NCBI GenBank assembly: GCA_016215555.1
Contig: JACRJC010000006.1
Coordinates: 37,395-101,394 of the forward strand
DNA: 64,000 nt
Reading direction: 5' to 3'
Source of the DNA: Rhodospirillales bacterium
GTDB lineage: Bacteria; Pseudomonadota; Alphaproteobacteria; Rhodospirillales; WMHbin7
Shown: in pieces, positions 53,431 through 62,838 of the stretch
Position numbering within the stretch: position 1 is the first letter of the stretch
Layout of the letters: each line of letters begins with the position of its first letter
Made by a program: the position numbers and the translations under genes
Notes under the pieces: model-generated
Database searches by the model: none
What the model was told of the DNA's origin: nothing
The model's input: only the letters and a program-made list of their open reading frames with translations

Positions 53431-54617
53431 TGCCCAGTAGCCAGCCGGCCCCGACAAATTGGGCGGCCCTGATTTCCGTGCTTCTGGCCGGAATCAGCAT
53501 GTCGATGCATGTCGGCAAGGTGCCGCCCGCCGTCTCGCTGGTGTCGTCGGAACTCGAGATGAGCCTGATCGCCTCGGGCTGGCTGTTGTCGCTTTTCGCC
53601 CTGCTGGGGGCCGGCACCGGCTCGGGCGTGGGGCGTCTGGTTGACCGTCTGGGCCAGAAACGCACCTTGATCTTCGGCCTATCCTGCACCGTTCTGGGCA
53701 GCGCCGCCGGATCCTTCGCCCCCGCTTCTTCGCTGCTGCTGGCCAGCCGGGCCCTGGAGGGGATCGGCTTCGTCGCCGTGGTGGTGGCGGCCCCGGCCCT
53801 GATTTTCCGCGAATGCCAGCCCAAGGATCACCGCCTGGCCTTCGGCCTGTGGAGCACCTGGATGCCGGCCGGCGCAGCGTCGATGATGGCGCTGTCGCCC
53901 CTGCTGCTGGCCGCAGGCGGCTGGCGGGCCAACTGGCAGGTCAGCGCCGGGTTGACCCTGCTGGCCCTGCTGGCGGCCCTCTTTCTGGTCAGTCCCGATC
54001 CTGAACTGCATTCCAACCGGCCCCGTGGGCGGCTGCGCAATCTGCTGGCCATGCCCGCTCCTTGGATTCTGGCCGCCAGTTTCTGCTTCTACAGCATGGC
54101 TTTTCAGACCGTCTTCGGTTTTCTGCCTTCATATCTGGCGGTCGAACAGCATCTGGAACCGGCCCTGGCGGCCCGGCTGACCGCGCTGGCCATACTGGCC
54201 AATGTTGCCGGCAACCTGTCGGCGGCCTGGTTCATCCGCCACCGCCTGGCCCGCTGGCAAGTGATCCTGATCGCCAGCCTGGTCATGGGGCTCAGCGCCT
54301 TCGGCGTCTTCTCGGCCGATCTGTCCCTGCCCCTGCGCTATGGCCTGTGCCTGGCCTTTTCCGCCGTCGGTGGCGTCATCCCGGCCATCATCTTCATTGC
54401 CGTTCCCCTATTCGCCCCCACCCCGGCCCATGTCGGCGCCATGGGGGGCATGATCGTCCAGGGATTGAGCATCGGACAATTGGCAGGCCCCCCGATCCTG
54501 GCCTTTCTGGTTCACGGCGCCGGTTCTTGGGCGGCGGCTCCCTATTTCATCGCCCTGTTGTGCCTGATCGTTCTGGCGCTGTCGCTGGGGCTTCGCGCCA
54601 TTGAAAGGCTGCGCTGA
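53427..54617 (+). CDS. MFS transporter
   Basis: 396 residues, about 12 membrane segments. The loop 2-3 motif reads GSGVGRLVDRLGQKRTLI, close to the MFS consensus G-x3-D-R-x-G-R. The first half resembles CynX/NimT-like and drug-efflux members, but the substrate cannot be told. The start overlaps the mazG stop. Confidence 0.88.
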   Translation: MMPSSQPAPTNWAALISVLLAGISMSMHVGKVPPAVSLVSSELEMSLIASGWLLSLFALLGAGTGSGVGRLVDRLGQKRTLIFGLSCTVLGSAAGSFAPASSLLLASRALEGIGFVAVVVAAPALIFRECQPKDHRLAFGLWSTWMPAGAASMMALSPLLLAAGGWRANWQVSAGLTLLALLAALFLVSPDPELHSNRPRGRLRNLLAMPAPWILAASFCFYSMAFQTVFGFLPSYLAVEQHLEPALAARLTALAILANVAGNLSAAWFIRHRLARWQVILIASLVMGLSAFGVFSADLSLPLRYGLCLAFSAVGGVIPAIIFIAVPLFAPTPAHVGAMGGMIVQGLSIGQLAGPPILAFLVHGAGSWAAAPYFIALLCLIVLALSLGLRAIERLR

Positions 54618-54644
54618 CCGCCCGGCCTATGCTATCCTCGGGCC

Positions 54645-55244
54645 ATGATTCGTTTTCGCAGCTTGATCCTGGCCCTGCTGATCCCCCTTTTGTCGTCCTG
54701 CTGGCTGCCCAACCAGTTCGAGGCGGTCATCCAGATCATGAAGGACGGCAAATTCGCGGTCCAATACAAGGGCACGATGGATTACGCGCCCCTGGTCTAC
54801 GACATCAAGACCAAGGGTCTGGCCATCGAGGAGCAAAGCAAGAAGATGGCGATCCTGGAGCGCGATCTCAGGCGCGATTCCGGCTTCCAGGAAGTCGCCC
54901 CCATGGCCAATGGGCGCTTTCGCGTGCGCTACCGTCATGACGATCAGATCACCGACACCTTCATCTACACCTTCGTGCGCCGCAACGCCGCCATCATGAA
55001 GGTGCTGGTGGGCAAGGACGGACGGGCCTCGATCTGGTTCGACACTTTGGGCGCCGAAGACGCCAAGCGGGCCGCCAGCCTGGGCATGAGCATCAACGGC
55101 ACGGTCAAGGTCATCAGCGACCTGCCGATCCTGGAAAGCAACGCCCAGCAGACGGCCCAGCAGGGAACGGCCAAGATTTACACTTGGCAAGTCACGCGCT
55201 ACGACCAGACTCCCGCCCCCAAACTGATCTTCAAGATGCATTGA
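54645..55244 (+). CDS. hypothetical lipoprotein
   Basis: 199 residues. Signal LILALLIPLLSSC with lipobox Cys about residue 19, then a mixed alpha/beta domain (FEAVIQIMKDGKFAVQYKG, RFRVRYRHDDQITDTF, YTWQVTRYDQTPAP). No family is recognised. It should be anchored in the envelope. It lies between the MFS and SDR genes in the same direction (27 and 10 base gaps). Confidence 0.75.
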   Translation: MIRFRSLILALLIPLLSSCWLPNQFEAVIQIMKDGKFAVQYKGTMDYAPLVYDIKTKGLAIEEQSKKMAILERDLRRDSGFQEVAPMANGRFRVRYRHDDQITDTFIYTFVRRNAAIMKVLVGKDGRASIWFDTLGAEDAKRAASLGMSINGTVKVISDLPILESNAQQTAQQGTAKIYTWQVTRYDQTPAPKLIFKMH

Positions 55245-55254
55245 CGAGGACAGC

Positions 55255-56019
55255 ATGACCGATATGAGCAATGAGATCGTCGTCGTCACCGGCGCTTCAT
55301 CGGGTTTCGGCGAGGCCATCGCCCGCCGCTTCGCCCAACATGGAGCGCGCCTGATCCTGGCCGCCCGGCGCAAGGACCGGCTGGAAAAGCTGGCCAAGGA
55401 ATTGAAGGCGCCGGTCCATATCGTGGAACTGGACGTCCGCGACCGCGATGCCATCGAAAAGGCCTTTTCCGCCCTGCCCGCCGATTTCGCCAAGGTCACC
55501 ATCCTGGTCAACAATGCCGGCCTGGCCCTGGGGCTAGAGCCCGCGCACAAGGTCAATCTGGACGATTGGGAAACCATGATCGACACCAATGTCAAAGGCC
55601 TGGTCACGGTGACCCGCACCTTGCTGCCCGGCCTGGTCGAGCGCAAGAAGGGCCATATCGTCAATATCGGCTCGGTGGCCGGCAGCTATCCCTATCCGGG
55701 CGGCAATGTCTATGGCGGCACCAAGGCCTTCGTGAAGCAATTCTCGCTGGCCCTGCGCTCGGATCTGCTGGGGGCCAATGTGCGGGTGACGAATATCGAG
55801 CCCGGCATGGCCGACACGGAATTCTCGTTGACGCGCTTCAAGGGCGACAAGGGCGCCGCCGACCAGGTCTATCAGGGCGTCGATGCGCTGACCGCCGACG
55901 ACATCGCCGAAACCGTTTTCTGGTCGACGGCCCTGCCCGCTCACGTCAACATCAATTCGATCGAGGTGATGCCGACCCAGCAGGCCTTCGCCGGCTTCAA
56001 GGTCGAGCGGCGCGGCTAA
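55255..56019 (+). CDS. short-chain dehydrogenase/reductase (YdfG-like)
   Basis: 254 residues. Cofactor motif VTGASSGFGEAIARRF, NNAGLALG, catalytic Ser in NIGSVAGSYPYPGG and YGGTKAFVKQF (Tyr and Lys). The C-terminal ITSIEVMP-like end (NINSIEVMPTQQAFAGF) is typical of YdfG, an NADP-dependent 3-hydroxy-acid/serine dehydrogenase. GACGAGGACAGC precedes the ATG. Confidence 0.92.
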   Translation: MTDMSNEIVVVTGASSGFGEAIARRFAQHGARLILAARRKDRLEKLAKELKAPVHIVELDVRDRDAIEKAFSALPADFAKVTILVNNAGLALGLEPAHKVNLDDWETMIDTNVKGLVTVTRTLLPGLVERKKGHIVNIGSVAGSYPYPGGNVYGGTKAFVKQFSLALRSDLLGANVRVTNIEPGMADTEFSLTRFKGDKGAADQVYQGVDALTADDIAETVFWSTALPAHVNINSIEVMPTQQAFAGFKVERRG

Positions 56020-56175
56020 GCGGCATTTGACTAAAATTTGCCTCGAATTGATTTATCCACAGTAAAATCAAATGGTTATCTTGACCGCCAAGCGAGCTTG
56101 ACGTAGTATTCGCCTAATCAATAACAAGCCTATGCCTGGGATCGAACTGCCGAAGCCAAGCTTCAGGAGAGTCCC

Positions 56176-56382
56176 ATGACGCATGAAGCGACCGTCCAAG
56201 GCAGTTCCTCTGCGGCCATCGAATCCAGCGCCTCGGCACCTGGGGAAAATTCCCTCCCTTCGCAGCACGCCCCATCCCATGGCCACGCCCATAACCCCAA
56301 CGACGCCTTTCTGCAGACCCTGCGCCCGCTGCTGAATCTGTACGAGTCCCCGACATCGCCGGCTTGGGGATGCCGGAAATAG
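56176..56382 (+). CDS. small hypothetical protein
   Basis: 68 residues, Ser/Ala/His-rich, no known motif; HAPSHGHAHNPNDAFLQTL is its most ordered-looking part. CAGGAGAGTCCC before the ATG is a good ribosome binding site, and about 150 A+T-rich bases upstream could hold a promoter. It converges on the phosphatase gene with only five bases between stops. Codon use does not settle whether it is real. Confidence 0.4.
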   Translation: MTHEATVQGSSSAAIESSASAPGENSLPSQHAPSHGHAHNPNDAFLQTLRPLLNLYESPTSPAWGCRK

Positions 56383-56387
56383 GCGTT

Positions 56388-57161
56388 TCAATCCACCAAG
56401 TCCTTCACAGCCGTCCAGGCTTGTTCAGCGCAAGCGGCGATGAAGACGCCTTCCATCGGCTGCGGCGCATAGGTTCGCCCGTCGGCCAGAAGCGAGAATC
56501 CCCCCGCCTCGGCATGGATCAGCACCCCGGCGGCATGGTCCCAGGGCATCAGGCGCGTGAACAGCACGAAATGACTGAGACCGGTCAGCGTGCCCAGATA
56601 ATCGAAGGCGGCGCAGCCGGTGCAGCGGCGCTTCTTCACCGCCTCGGCCAATCGCGCCAGCGCGCGCTTGGAATAGAAAGCGCCCGTCATCTCGCCGACC
56701 GGAACCGTCTCGGCCACGCGCAGGCGCTCGCCAGTCATCCACGCCCCCTCGCCCCGTTTCGCCATGGCGGTGCGATTGCCCAGGGGATCGTGAATCCAGC
56801 CGGCCAGGGTGACGCCCGCCTGCACCAGCGCCACCATGACGCCGAAATTGGGATTGCCGTCGGTGAAATTGGCCGTGCCGTCGACGGGATCGATGACCCA
56901 GACCGGAGCCTCGCCTTTCAACAGGTCCAGCACCGATTTATCGACAGCCACGCTTTCCTCGCCGACGACGCAGGAACCCGGCAACAGATCGGTCAGCGCC
57001 CTTGTCAGTAAGCGTTCCGATTCCAAATCGGCGATGGTGACGAAATCGCGAGGGCTGGTTTTGGTGCGCACATCGCCGGCCTTCAGATTGCGAAAGCGCG
57101 GCAGGATGGCGCTTTCGGCGACATCGCGGATGATCGTCTCGACGCGCCCCAGATCAACCAT
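56388..57161 (-). CDS. inositol-monophosphatase-family protein
   Basis: 257 residues. Metal motifs: GEES (VVGEESVAVD), WVIDPVDGTANF and the C-terminal PWDHAAGVLI. The family includes SuhB, histidinol phosphatase (HisN) and CysQ; the sequence alone does not decide. The ATG at 57161 lies inside the end of hflX (8-base overlap), so the two are co-transcribed from hfq-hflX. Confidence 0.9.
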   Translation of the reverse strand: MVDLGRVETIIRDVAESAILPRFRNLKAGDVRTKTSPRDFVTIADLESERLLTRALTDLLPGSCVVGEESVAVDKSVLDLLKGEAPVWVIDPVDGTANFTDGNPNFGVMVALVQAGVTLAGWIHDPLGNRTAMAKRGEGAWMTGERLRVAETVPVGEMTGAFYSKRALARLAEAVKKRRCTGCAAFDYLGTLTGLSHFVLFTRLMPWDHAAGVLIHAEAGGFSLLADGRTYAPQPMEGVFIAACAEQAWTAVKDLVD

Positions 57162-58473
57162 CGACGACGATCCCGGCTCGGGATTGCAGGCGTTTGAGAT
57201 CGGCCTCGCTTAAGCGCAGCTTCAAGCGGGCCGTTTCCTCGCCATCGATGCGTTCCAGCACTTCGCCATGCTCGTAACACCAGGCGATGCTGGCCCCGTC
57301 GCCAAGTGCTATGGTCACGCCGATCTGGCTCATCGTGCGGGAGATCAAAGCGTCGATGCGCTCCAACAGACTGGCGCAGCCCTCGCCGGTCAGGGCCGAC
57401 ACCGCCACCTTGGCAGGCGAGCGCGCCGACAGGGCCAGCGCCCCTTCGCGCTCATCCTGGGCCAGCAGATCGATCTTGTTCAAAGCCTCGATCAGGCGCA
57501 GTTCATAGGCGTCGCCGAGCTCCAGTTCCTTCAAGACCGTTTCGACATCGCTTTTCTGGGCCTCGGATTCGGAATGCGCGACGTCGCGGACATGGATGAT
57601 CAGATCGGCTTCGCGCACTTCTTCCAGCGTGGCCCGAAAAGCTGCCACCAGTTCGTGCGGCAGGTCGGAGACGAATCCCACCGTGTCGGACAGAATGACC
57701 TTGCGTCCCGAAGACAGTTGCAGGCCGCGCATGGTGGGGTCCAGGGTGGCGAACAGTAGGTCTTGCGCGAAGACCTCGGATTTTGTCAGCCGGTTGAACA
57801 GCGTCGATTTTCCGGCATTGGTATAGCCGACCAGGGCCACGATGGGATAAGGCACCCGCTTGCGCGCCTTGCGGTGCAGATCGCGGGTGCGCTTGACCTC
57901 TTCCAGTTCCTTCTTCAGCCGGGCGATGCGCTCGCCGATCAGGCGGCGGTCGGTTTCGATCTGGGTCTCGCCGGGGCCGCCCAGAAAGCCGAAGCCGCCG
58001 CGCTGGCGTTCCAGATGGGTCCAAGAGCGAACCAGGCGGCTTTTCTGATAGGACAGGGCCGCCAGTTCGACCTGCAAAGCACCTTCGCGAGTTCGGGCCC
58101 TGGCGCCGAAAATATCCAGGATCAGCCCTGTGCGGTCGATGACCTTGCAGTTCCAGGCCTTTTCCAGATTGCGCTGCTGGATCGGCGACAGCGTGCCATC
58201 GACGATAACAAGCTCGGCCTCGTTCTCCTCGATAACCTCCTTCAGGCGCGCCACCGTGCCCTCGCCCAGCAGGGTCGAGGGCCGGTATTTGGACAAAGCC
58301 ACGCTTTCGCCCCCAACCACCAGCAAAGCGATGGCCTGGGCCAATCCGATGGCCTCTTCCAGCCGCTGCTCGGGATCGCGGCTGTCCGCCGTTCCCTTCA
58401 TATAGGGATGCACCACAAGCGCGCGCGTCCCAGAAGCGCCGTCGCCGGCGCCTTGGGGCGTTTCGGGATTCAA
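57154..58473 (-). CDS. hflX: HflX, ribosome-associated GTPase
   Basis: 439 residues. An N-terminal HflX domain (LLVVGGESVALSKYRPSTL, ELVIVDGTLSPIQQRNLE) and coiled coil (RQRGGFGFLGGPGETQIE) precede a GTPase domain: GYTNAGKSTLFN (G1), SDTVGFVSDLPHELV (G3) and NKIDLL (G4). HflX splits stalled 70S ribosomes under stress. The TTG at 58473 is taken as start, just behind the hfq stop; the open frame reaches 58533 inside hfq but without a better start. Confidence 0.93.
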   Translation of the reverse strand: MNPETPQGAGDGASGTRALVVHPYMKGTADSRDPEQRLEEAIGLAQAIALLVVGGESVALSKYRPSTLLGEGTVARLKEVIEENEAELVIVDGTLSPIQQRNLEKAWNCKVIDRTGLILDIFGARARTREGALQVELAALSYQKSRLVRSWTHLERQRGGFGFLGGPGETQIETDRRLIGERIARLKKELEEVKRTRDLHRKARKRVPYPIVALVGYTNAGKSTLFNRLTKSEVFAQDLLFATLDPTMRGLQLSSGRKVILSDTVGFVSDLPHELVAAFRATLEEVREADLIIHVRDVAHSESEAQKSDVETVLKELELGDAYELRLIEALNKIDLLAQDEREGALALSARSPAKVAVSALTGEGCASLLERIDALISRTMSQIGVTIALGDGASIAWCYEHGEVLERIDGEETARLKLRLSEADLKRLQSRAGIVVDG

Positions 58474-58480
58474 ACGGGAC

Positions 58481-58735
58481 TCACTCGTTGCCGTCTTCCT
58501 TGATCGGCGGCTCGAAGAGCGAAATCGGAGCACCCGGCATCACGGTCGAAATCGCGTGCTTGTAGACGAGCTGCGTATGGCCGTCGCGGCGCAGCAGCAC
58601 CGAGAAATTGTCGAACCAGGTGACGATGCCCTGCAGCTTCACGCCATTGACCAGGAAGACGGTGACGGGCGTCTTGTTCTTGCGGATGTAATTGAGGAAA
58701 ACGTCTTGGACGTTTTGGGACTTTTCGGAAGACAT
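58481..58735 (-). CDS. hfq: RNA chaperone Hfq
   Basis: 84 residues. Sm1 ([20 protein letters not shown], then [17 protein letters not shown]) and Sm2 ([11 protein letters not shown]) are intact; the C-terminal tail is short and acidic. It forms a hexamer that pairs small RNAs with mRNAs. CAAGGACC lies eight bases before the ATG. It leads the conserved hfq-hflX unit. Confidence 0.97.
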   Translation of the reverse strand: MSSEKSQNVQDVFLNYIRKNKTPVTVFLVNGVKLQGIVTWFDNFSVLLRRDGHTQLVYKHAISTVMPGAPISLFEPPIKEDGNE

Positions 58736-59058
58736 TGTTTGGTCCTTGATTTTGGGTGGTTCCTATTTTTCAAACGGACCGGGCGCCCACCGGGGGCCGG
58801 ACCTTGCGGCCAGGATTATCATCATTTTCTTTTCAAGGGAACCCCCCCCCTCTTGACCTGGGCATTACGCTGAGCCGGTTCCCTTTATAATCATTGTGTT
58901 CTGGCTTTATTGCGAAGAGCTTTCCCAGAGAAATAGCCATATTATAATTAGGGTTAATTCAAGGCCTTGCCTGCCGCCGCTGGCGCGATATTCTGTTTTG
59001 ACAAGAGGGGCGTAGACCCCGAATGCCCTGCCAAGGGCAGCCAGGGAAGGGAAGCGTC
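58736..59058. other. divergent intergenic region, hfq to the GGDEF-EAL gene
   Basis: About 320 bases. It contains a G+C-rich palindromic patch (about 58780-58805) on the hfq leader side and A+T-rich stretches with TATAAT-like hexamers (about 58886 and 58941). No -35 with proper spacing could be paired with them. No small gene is convincing. Confidence 0.4.
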
Positions 59059-61629
59059 ATGGATCGCTATAAAGGCTCGTTCGAAGCCTTGGTGCAACAG
59101 CTTGTCGTGCCGGCTTTCGTTCTTGGCCCCGACGGGAGTGTGGCGGTCTGGAATCTCGCTTGCGAGAGTTTGACCGGCATGCTCGCCAGTGAGGTTGTGG
59201 GCACCAAGGAGCATTGGCGGGCTTTTTATGCCGAGCCCAGACCCGTGCTGGCCGATCTGGTGCTGACAGGCAGGCTGGATCGCATGAATCAGCTTTACGT
59301 GACCAACGATAATTCCGCTGCCCTCTATGGCGGCGTCCATGCCGAGAATTGGTGCGTCATGCCGCTGCGCGGCGTGAACCGTTACCTGTCGATTGACGTG
59401 GGACTTATCCATGACGAAAACGGCGCCGTCGTGGGCGCCATCGAAACGCTGCGCGATTGGACCGACTGGAAACAGGCGGAATTGAATTTGCGCCTGCATG
59501 CCAGCATTTTCGAGCATGCCCCAGAAGGCATCATCATTACCGATGCCAAGGGAACGATCATTTCCGTCAACAAGGCTTTCACGGCGCTGACCGGCTACGA
59601 ATCCACAGAGGCGATCGGCCGCAATCCGCGCTTGCTGCAATCGGGCATGCACGACAAGACCTTCTACAAGGAATTATGGGGAACCTTGATCTCGACCGGA
59701 AAATGGTCGGGGGAAATGTGGAACCGAAAGAAATCGGGCGAGATTTTCCCGGAAAACAGCTCCATCTGGGCGCTTTGGGGCGATGACGGCAAGATCGCCA
59801 ACTTTTTCTCGATCTTCAACGACATCTCGACCGTCAAGCGGGCCCAGGAACGGCTTGAGGATATGGCGGTTCACGATGCTCTGACCGGCCTGCCCAACCG
59901 CATCGCCCTTTCCACCTTCTTGCAAAAAGCCATCGCCTCGGCCAATCGCCACAAGAAGCTGCTGGCCGTCTGTTTCCTCGATCTTGATGGGTTCAAGCCG
60001 ATCAACGACAGCCACGGCCATGTGGCCGGCGACAAGGTGCTGGTGGAAATCGCCGGACGGCTGAACAATTCCGTTCGCTCAAACGATTTCGTGGCTCGCT
60101 TGGGCGGCGACGAATTCGTCCTGTTATTGTCCGATTTCTCCACCGTGGATGAAATTGAAACCGCGGTTATTCGTATTCTTGAGGAAGTGGCGCTGCCGAT
60201 CTCTCTTGATGAGAACGAAACTCAGGTCAGCGTTTCCGGCAGCCTTGGCATAACCGTCTATCCATTGGACGAGGTTGATTCGGATACCTTGATCCGCCAT
60301 GCCGATCAGGCCATGTACGACGCCAAGAACATGGGCCGAAACAATTGGAAGATGTTCGATACGCGCATTCACGCCGAAATCAGCGTGGCGCGCGAATTGT
60401 TCAACCAGGTGCGCGAGGGTCTGGCGAACAAGGAGTTCTGCCTATTCTATCAGCCCAAGATCAATATGCGCTCGGGCTGCATCGAAGGGGCCGAGGCATT
60501 GATCCGTTGGCTGCACCCGGAGAAGGGCTTGATCCCGCCAGCGGGTTTCTTGCCGCAGATCGAAAAGACGCCCCTGATCGTCGAAGTGGGCGAATGGGTG
60601 ATCGAAGAGGCCCTGGCGCGGATGTCGATTTGGTCAAAGCAGGGGCTTGACCTGAAAGTCAGCGTCAATGTGGCGGCCAGGCAATTCCAACACATCGATT
60701 TCGTGCCCCGCCTGCGCCGTATTCTTGCGATGTATCCCGAAGTCTCGCCGAACAAACTTGAACTGGAAGTCCTTGAAAGCGCTGCCATTACCGACATCGA
60801 AGGCGTGCGTTCCGTTGTTGTCGCATGCCGGGAAATGGGAGTTGGCTTGGCGCTCGACGATTTCGGAACCGGCTATTCGACCTTGACCCATCTGAAGCGC
60901 CTGCCTGCCAACACCTTGAAGATCGATGCTTCCTTCGTTCGGCATATTCTGGATGACAAGGAAGATCTGGCCATTGTCGAGGGTATCGTCGGCTTGGCTT
61001 CCGTCTTTCGCATGACCGTCATTGCCGAGGGCGTGGAAACCATCGAGCAGGGAATTCTCTTGATGCGCGTTGGATGCAATTTCGCGCAAGGCTATTGCAT
61101 CGCCAGGCCCATGCCGGCGGCCGACATTCCCGCTTGGTGCGCTGCCTATGAATTACCCGATGACTGGCGCTTTTGGGCACAGCATCAGCAATGGGACCGC
61201 ACTCACCTGCCCCTGGTGCTGGCTGAATACGATCATCTCAAATGGGTGCAGCAGATCGTTGCCAGCCTTGACGATTCGCAAAGCGAGCCGCCCAGAAAGG
61301 AAATCGAAGACCCCCATGCCTGCCGCTTTGGCCAATGGTACGATCATGAAGGCCTTCAGGCCTTCGGCCAGAAACGGCACTTCAAGAAGATTGGCCCCCT
61401 GCATCGCTCCATTCATGAAACCGGAGCCAGGATGGTCAGGCTTCATGCCGAGGGAAAGCTGGACGAGGCGCGCGAGTTGGTGCCCAAGCTGGTGCATCTT
61501 AAGGATCAAATCGTCGTACTGCTTGCGAGGCTGCATGGCGAGTTGATGATCGTGCGCTCGCGGTCGGGCAAAGGCAGCGAGCCTAGCGCCCACTCTCAAG
61601 ATACAAGAGCAAATCTCCCGGCGTCTTGA
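59059..61629 (+). CDS. PAS-PAS-GGDEF-EAL protein with C-terminal CZB zinc-binding domain
   Basis: 856 residues, soluble. Two PAS regions (about 5-130 and 145-265), GGDEF domain with intact LGGDEFVLLL (349-353), EAL domain with intact EAL (479-481), FGTGYSTLTHLKRLPANTLKID and IAEGVE. The last 130 residues are a CZB (chemoreceptor zinc-binding) domain: DHLKW, HACRFGQWYDHEG and later His residues. Both c-di-GMP synthesis and breakdown motifs look functional. CZB domains bind Zn2+ through three His and one Cys and can sense zinc or oxidants. The ATG at 59059 follows GGGAAGGGAAG. The 3' end overlaps the convergent HAD gene by 47 bases. Confidence 0.93.
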   Translation: MDRYKGSFEALVQQLVVPAFVLGPDGSVAVWNLACESLTGMLASEVVGTKEHWRAFYAEPRPVLADLVLTGRLDRMNQLYVTNDNSAALYGGVHAENWCVMPLRGVNRYLSIDVGLIHDENGAVVGAIETLRDWTDWKQAELNLRLHASIFEHAPEGIIITDAKGTIISVNKAFTALTGYESTEAIGRNPRLLQSGMHDKTFYKELWGTLISTGKWSGEMWNRKKSGEIFPENSSIWALWGDDGKIANFFSIFNDISTVKRAQERLEDMAVHDALTGLPNRIALSTFLQKAIASANRHKKLLAVCFLDLDGFKPINDSHGHVAGDKVLVEIAGRLNNSVRSNDFVARLGGDEFVLLLSDFSTVDEIETAVIRILEEVALPISLDENETQVSVSGSLGITVYPLDEVDSDTLIRHADQAMYDAKNMGRNNWKMFDTRIHAEISVARELFNQVREGLANKEFCLFYQPKINMRSGCIEGAEALIRWLHPEKGLIPPAGFLPQIEKTPLIVEVGEWVIEEALARMSIWSKQGLDLKVSVNVAARQFQHIDFVPRLRRILAMYPEVSPNKLELEVLESAAITDIEGVRSVVVACREMGVGLALDDFGTGYSTLTHLKRLPANTLKIDASFVRHILDDKEDLAIVEGIVGLASVFRMTVIAEGVETIEQGILLMRVGCNFAQGYCIARPMPAADIPAWCAAYELPDDWRFWAQHQQWDRTHLPLVLAEYDHLKWVQQIVASLDDSQSEPPRKEIEDPHACRFGQWYDHEGLQAFGQKRHFKKIGPLHRSIHETGARMVRLHAEGKLDEARELVPKLVHLKDQIVVLLARLHGELMIVRSRSGKGSEPSAHSQDTRANLPAS

Positions 61630-62239
61630 AATGGGTCCGAAAGGGATGGCTATGGAATTCCCCGGCTTTGGGAGGATGCGTGCGCAACAAGATCGGCCTG
61701 CAGCCGGTATTGAGGGCGCATTCCATATCGACCGCGGCGTCGCCCAGGAACCAGACATGTTCGCCGGCGGCGATGCCCGTCCCTTCCAGCACCAGATGCA
61801 CGGGGTCCGGGGCTGGCTTGTCGCGGACGGCGTCGGTGGCGCCGACCAGACGATGGAAATAGCCGGTCCAGCCCAGATGTTCGGCTTCCTCGCGCAGATA
61901 TTGGCCCGTCTTGTTGCTGACCACGCCCATCGCAAATCCGCGCCCATTCAGTTCCGACAGCATTTCGTCGATACCGTCCAGAGGCTTCAGGTAATCGAGA
62001 TGGATGCGCTTGAAGGAGTCGTAGAAAATCGCCCGCGCTTCTTCCCAGCGCTCCTTGAACAGAATGGGGAAATGTTCTCTGAGCGACAAAGCGATGCGCG
62101 CCCTGGCTTCGTCGAGGGTCCAGGGTTCCTGGCCCATCGCTTCCAGGGTGATGTTGATGGAACGATGCAGGCAGGCCCAACTATCGACCAGCGTATTGTC
62201 CCAATCGAAGATCAGGAATTGAGGCGTGCTTGTTCTCAT
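61583..62239 (-). CDS. HAD-family phosphatase (phosphoglycolate-phosphatase-like)
   Basis: 218 residues. Motif I is FDWDNTLVDSW, motif II VVSNKTG, motif III Lys in VRDKPAPDPV, and motif IV WFLGDAAVDMECA. The cap is of the Gph/PGMB type. The substrate is uncertain. Its ATG overlaps the stop of the alpha/beta hydrolase gene (ATGA) and its 3' end runs into the end of the GGDEF-EAL gene on the other strand. Confidence 0.9.
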   Translation of the reverse strand: MRTSTPQFLIFDWDNTLVDSWACLHRSINITLEAMGQEPWTLDEARARIALSLREHFPILFKERWEEARAIFYDSFKRIHLDYLKPLDGIDEMLSELNGRGFAMGVVSNKTGQYLREEAEHLGWTGYFHRLVGATDAVRDKPAPDPVHLVLEGTGIAAGEHVWFLGDAAVDMECALNTGCRPILLRTHPPKAGEFHSHPFRTHFKTPGDLLLYLESGR

Positions 62240-62838
62240 GACGGCGGCAGAATTTGTTCAAGCAGAGCCCGGCCCTCGTCCCAATCGCCGAGATGCGAGT
62301 CGGAATTGACATGACCGAGCGCGCCAACGTCCAAAAAACCCGAATACCAGCAAGAAGCGAAGAAATGCGCGCGCAGGGGTTCGACATAGGGATCGTCCTG
62401 ACTGGCCAGGACCAGGCTTTTGAAGGGCAACAGATCAAGCGGCATGGGCGCGAAACAACGCGCCACGGGCGGCGTGTGAAGCTCGGAATCGACATCGGCG
62501 GGGGCGACCAGAAGCGCCGAATGGACTTTGGCGACATGTTCGGAAGCACCGGCCCAATGAGCCACCAGGGCGCAGGCCAGACTGTGCGCGATCAGGACGA
62601 TCGGGGCATCCGCCTCGGCAACGCAAGCATCCAGATTGGCGATCCACGAGTCTTTGTCGGGATGGTCCCAGTCGTCTTGAACCACCCGCCTGGCCCCCGG
62701 CAATTTGGCTTCCCAATGGCTTTGCCAATGATCGGGGCCCGAATTGCGTAGAGCAGATCGGAAGAAACCAGAGCCGTTAAACGGCTCTGGCTTCGCGCGT
62801 GAATCTGCTCTACCAATTTGTTTTAGCGAACGATTCAC
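62236..62838 (-). CDS. RBBP9/YdeN-type alpha/beta hydrolase with altered 5' end
   Basis: The family-like part starts at RNSGPDHWQSHWE and has the nucleophile (LIAHSLACAL), acid (SQDDPYVEP) and His (SDSHLGDW), so the catalytic triad looks intact. In relatives a first beta strand ending in a PG-type motif comes directly before the RNSGPDHW stretch. Here it is replaced by about 30 codons that come from two palindromic elements (62748-62838), read from a GTG. The join is exactly at the element border (62748). The gene may be inactive or may use this makeshift start. It is coupled to the downstream HAD gene. Confidence 0.6.
   Translation of the reverse strand: MNRSLKQIGRADSRAKPEPFNGSGFFRSALRNSGPDHWQSHWEAKLPGARRVVQDDWDHPDKDSWIANLDACVAEADAPIVLIAHSLACALVAHWAGASEHVAKVHSALLVAPADVDSELHTPPVARCFAPMPLDLLPFKSLVLASQDDPYVEPLRAHFFASCWYSGFLDVGALGHVNSDSHLGDWDEGRALLEQILPPS
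62748..62813. repeat. 66-bp nested palindromic element inside the hydrolase 5' end
   Basis: Outer arms GTAGAGCAGAT (62748-62758) and ATCTGCTCTAC (62803-62813) are perfect inverted repeats. Inside lies the perfect hairpin CCAGAGCCGTT-A-AACGGCTCTGG (62768-62790). It has no coding content and looks like a non-autonomous palindromic insertion. Confidence 0.8.

Noticed and set aside
58852..58891. TTGACC and TATAAT between hfq and the GGDEF-EAL gene
   Set aside because: The spacer is about 27 bases, too long for a sigma-70 promoter.
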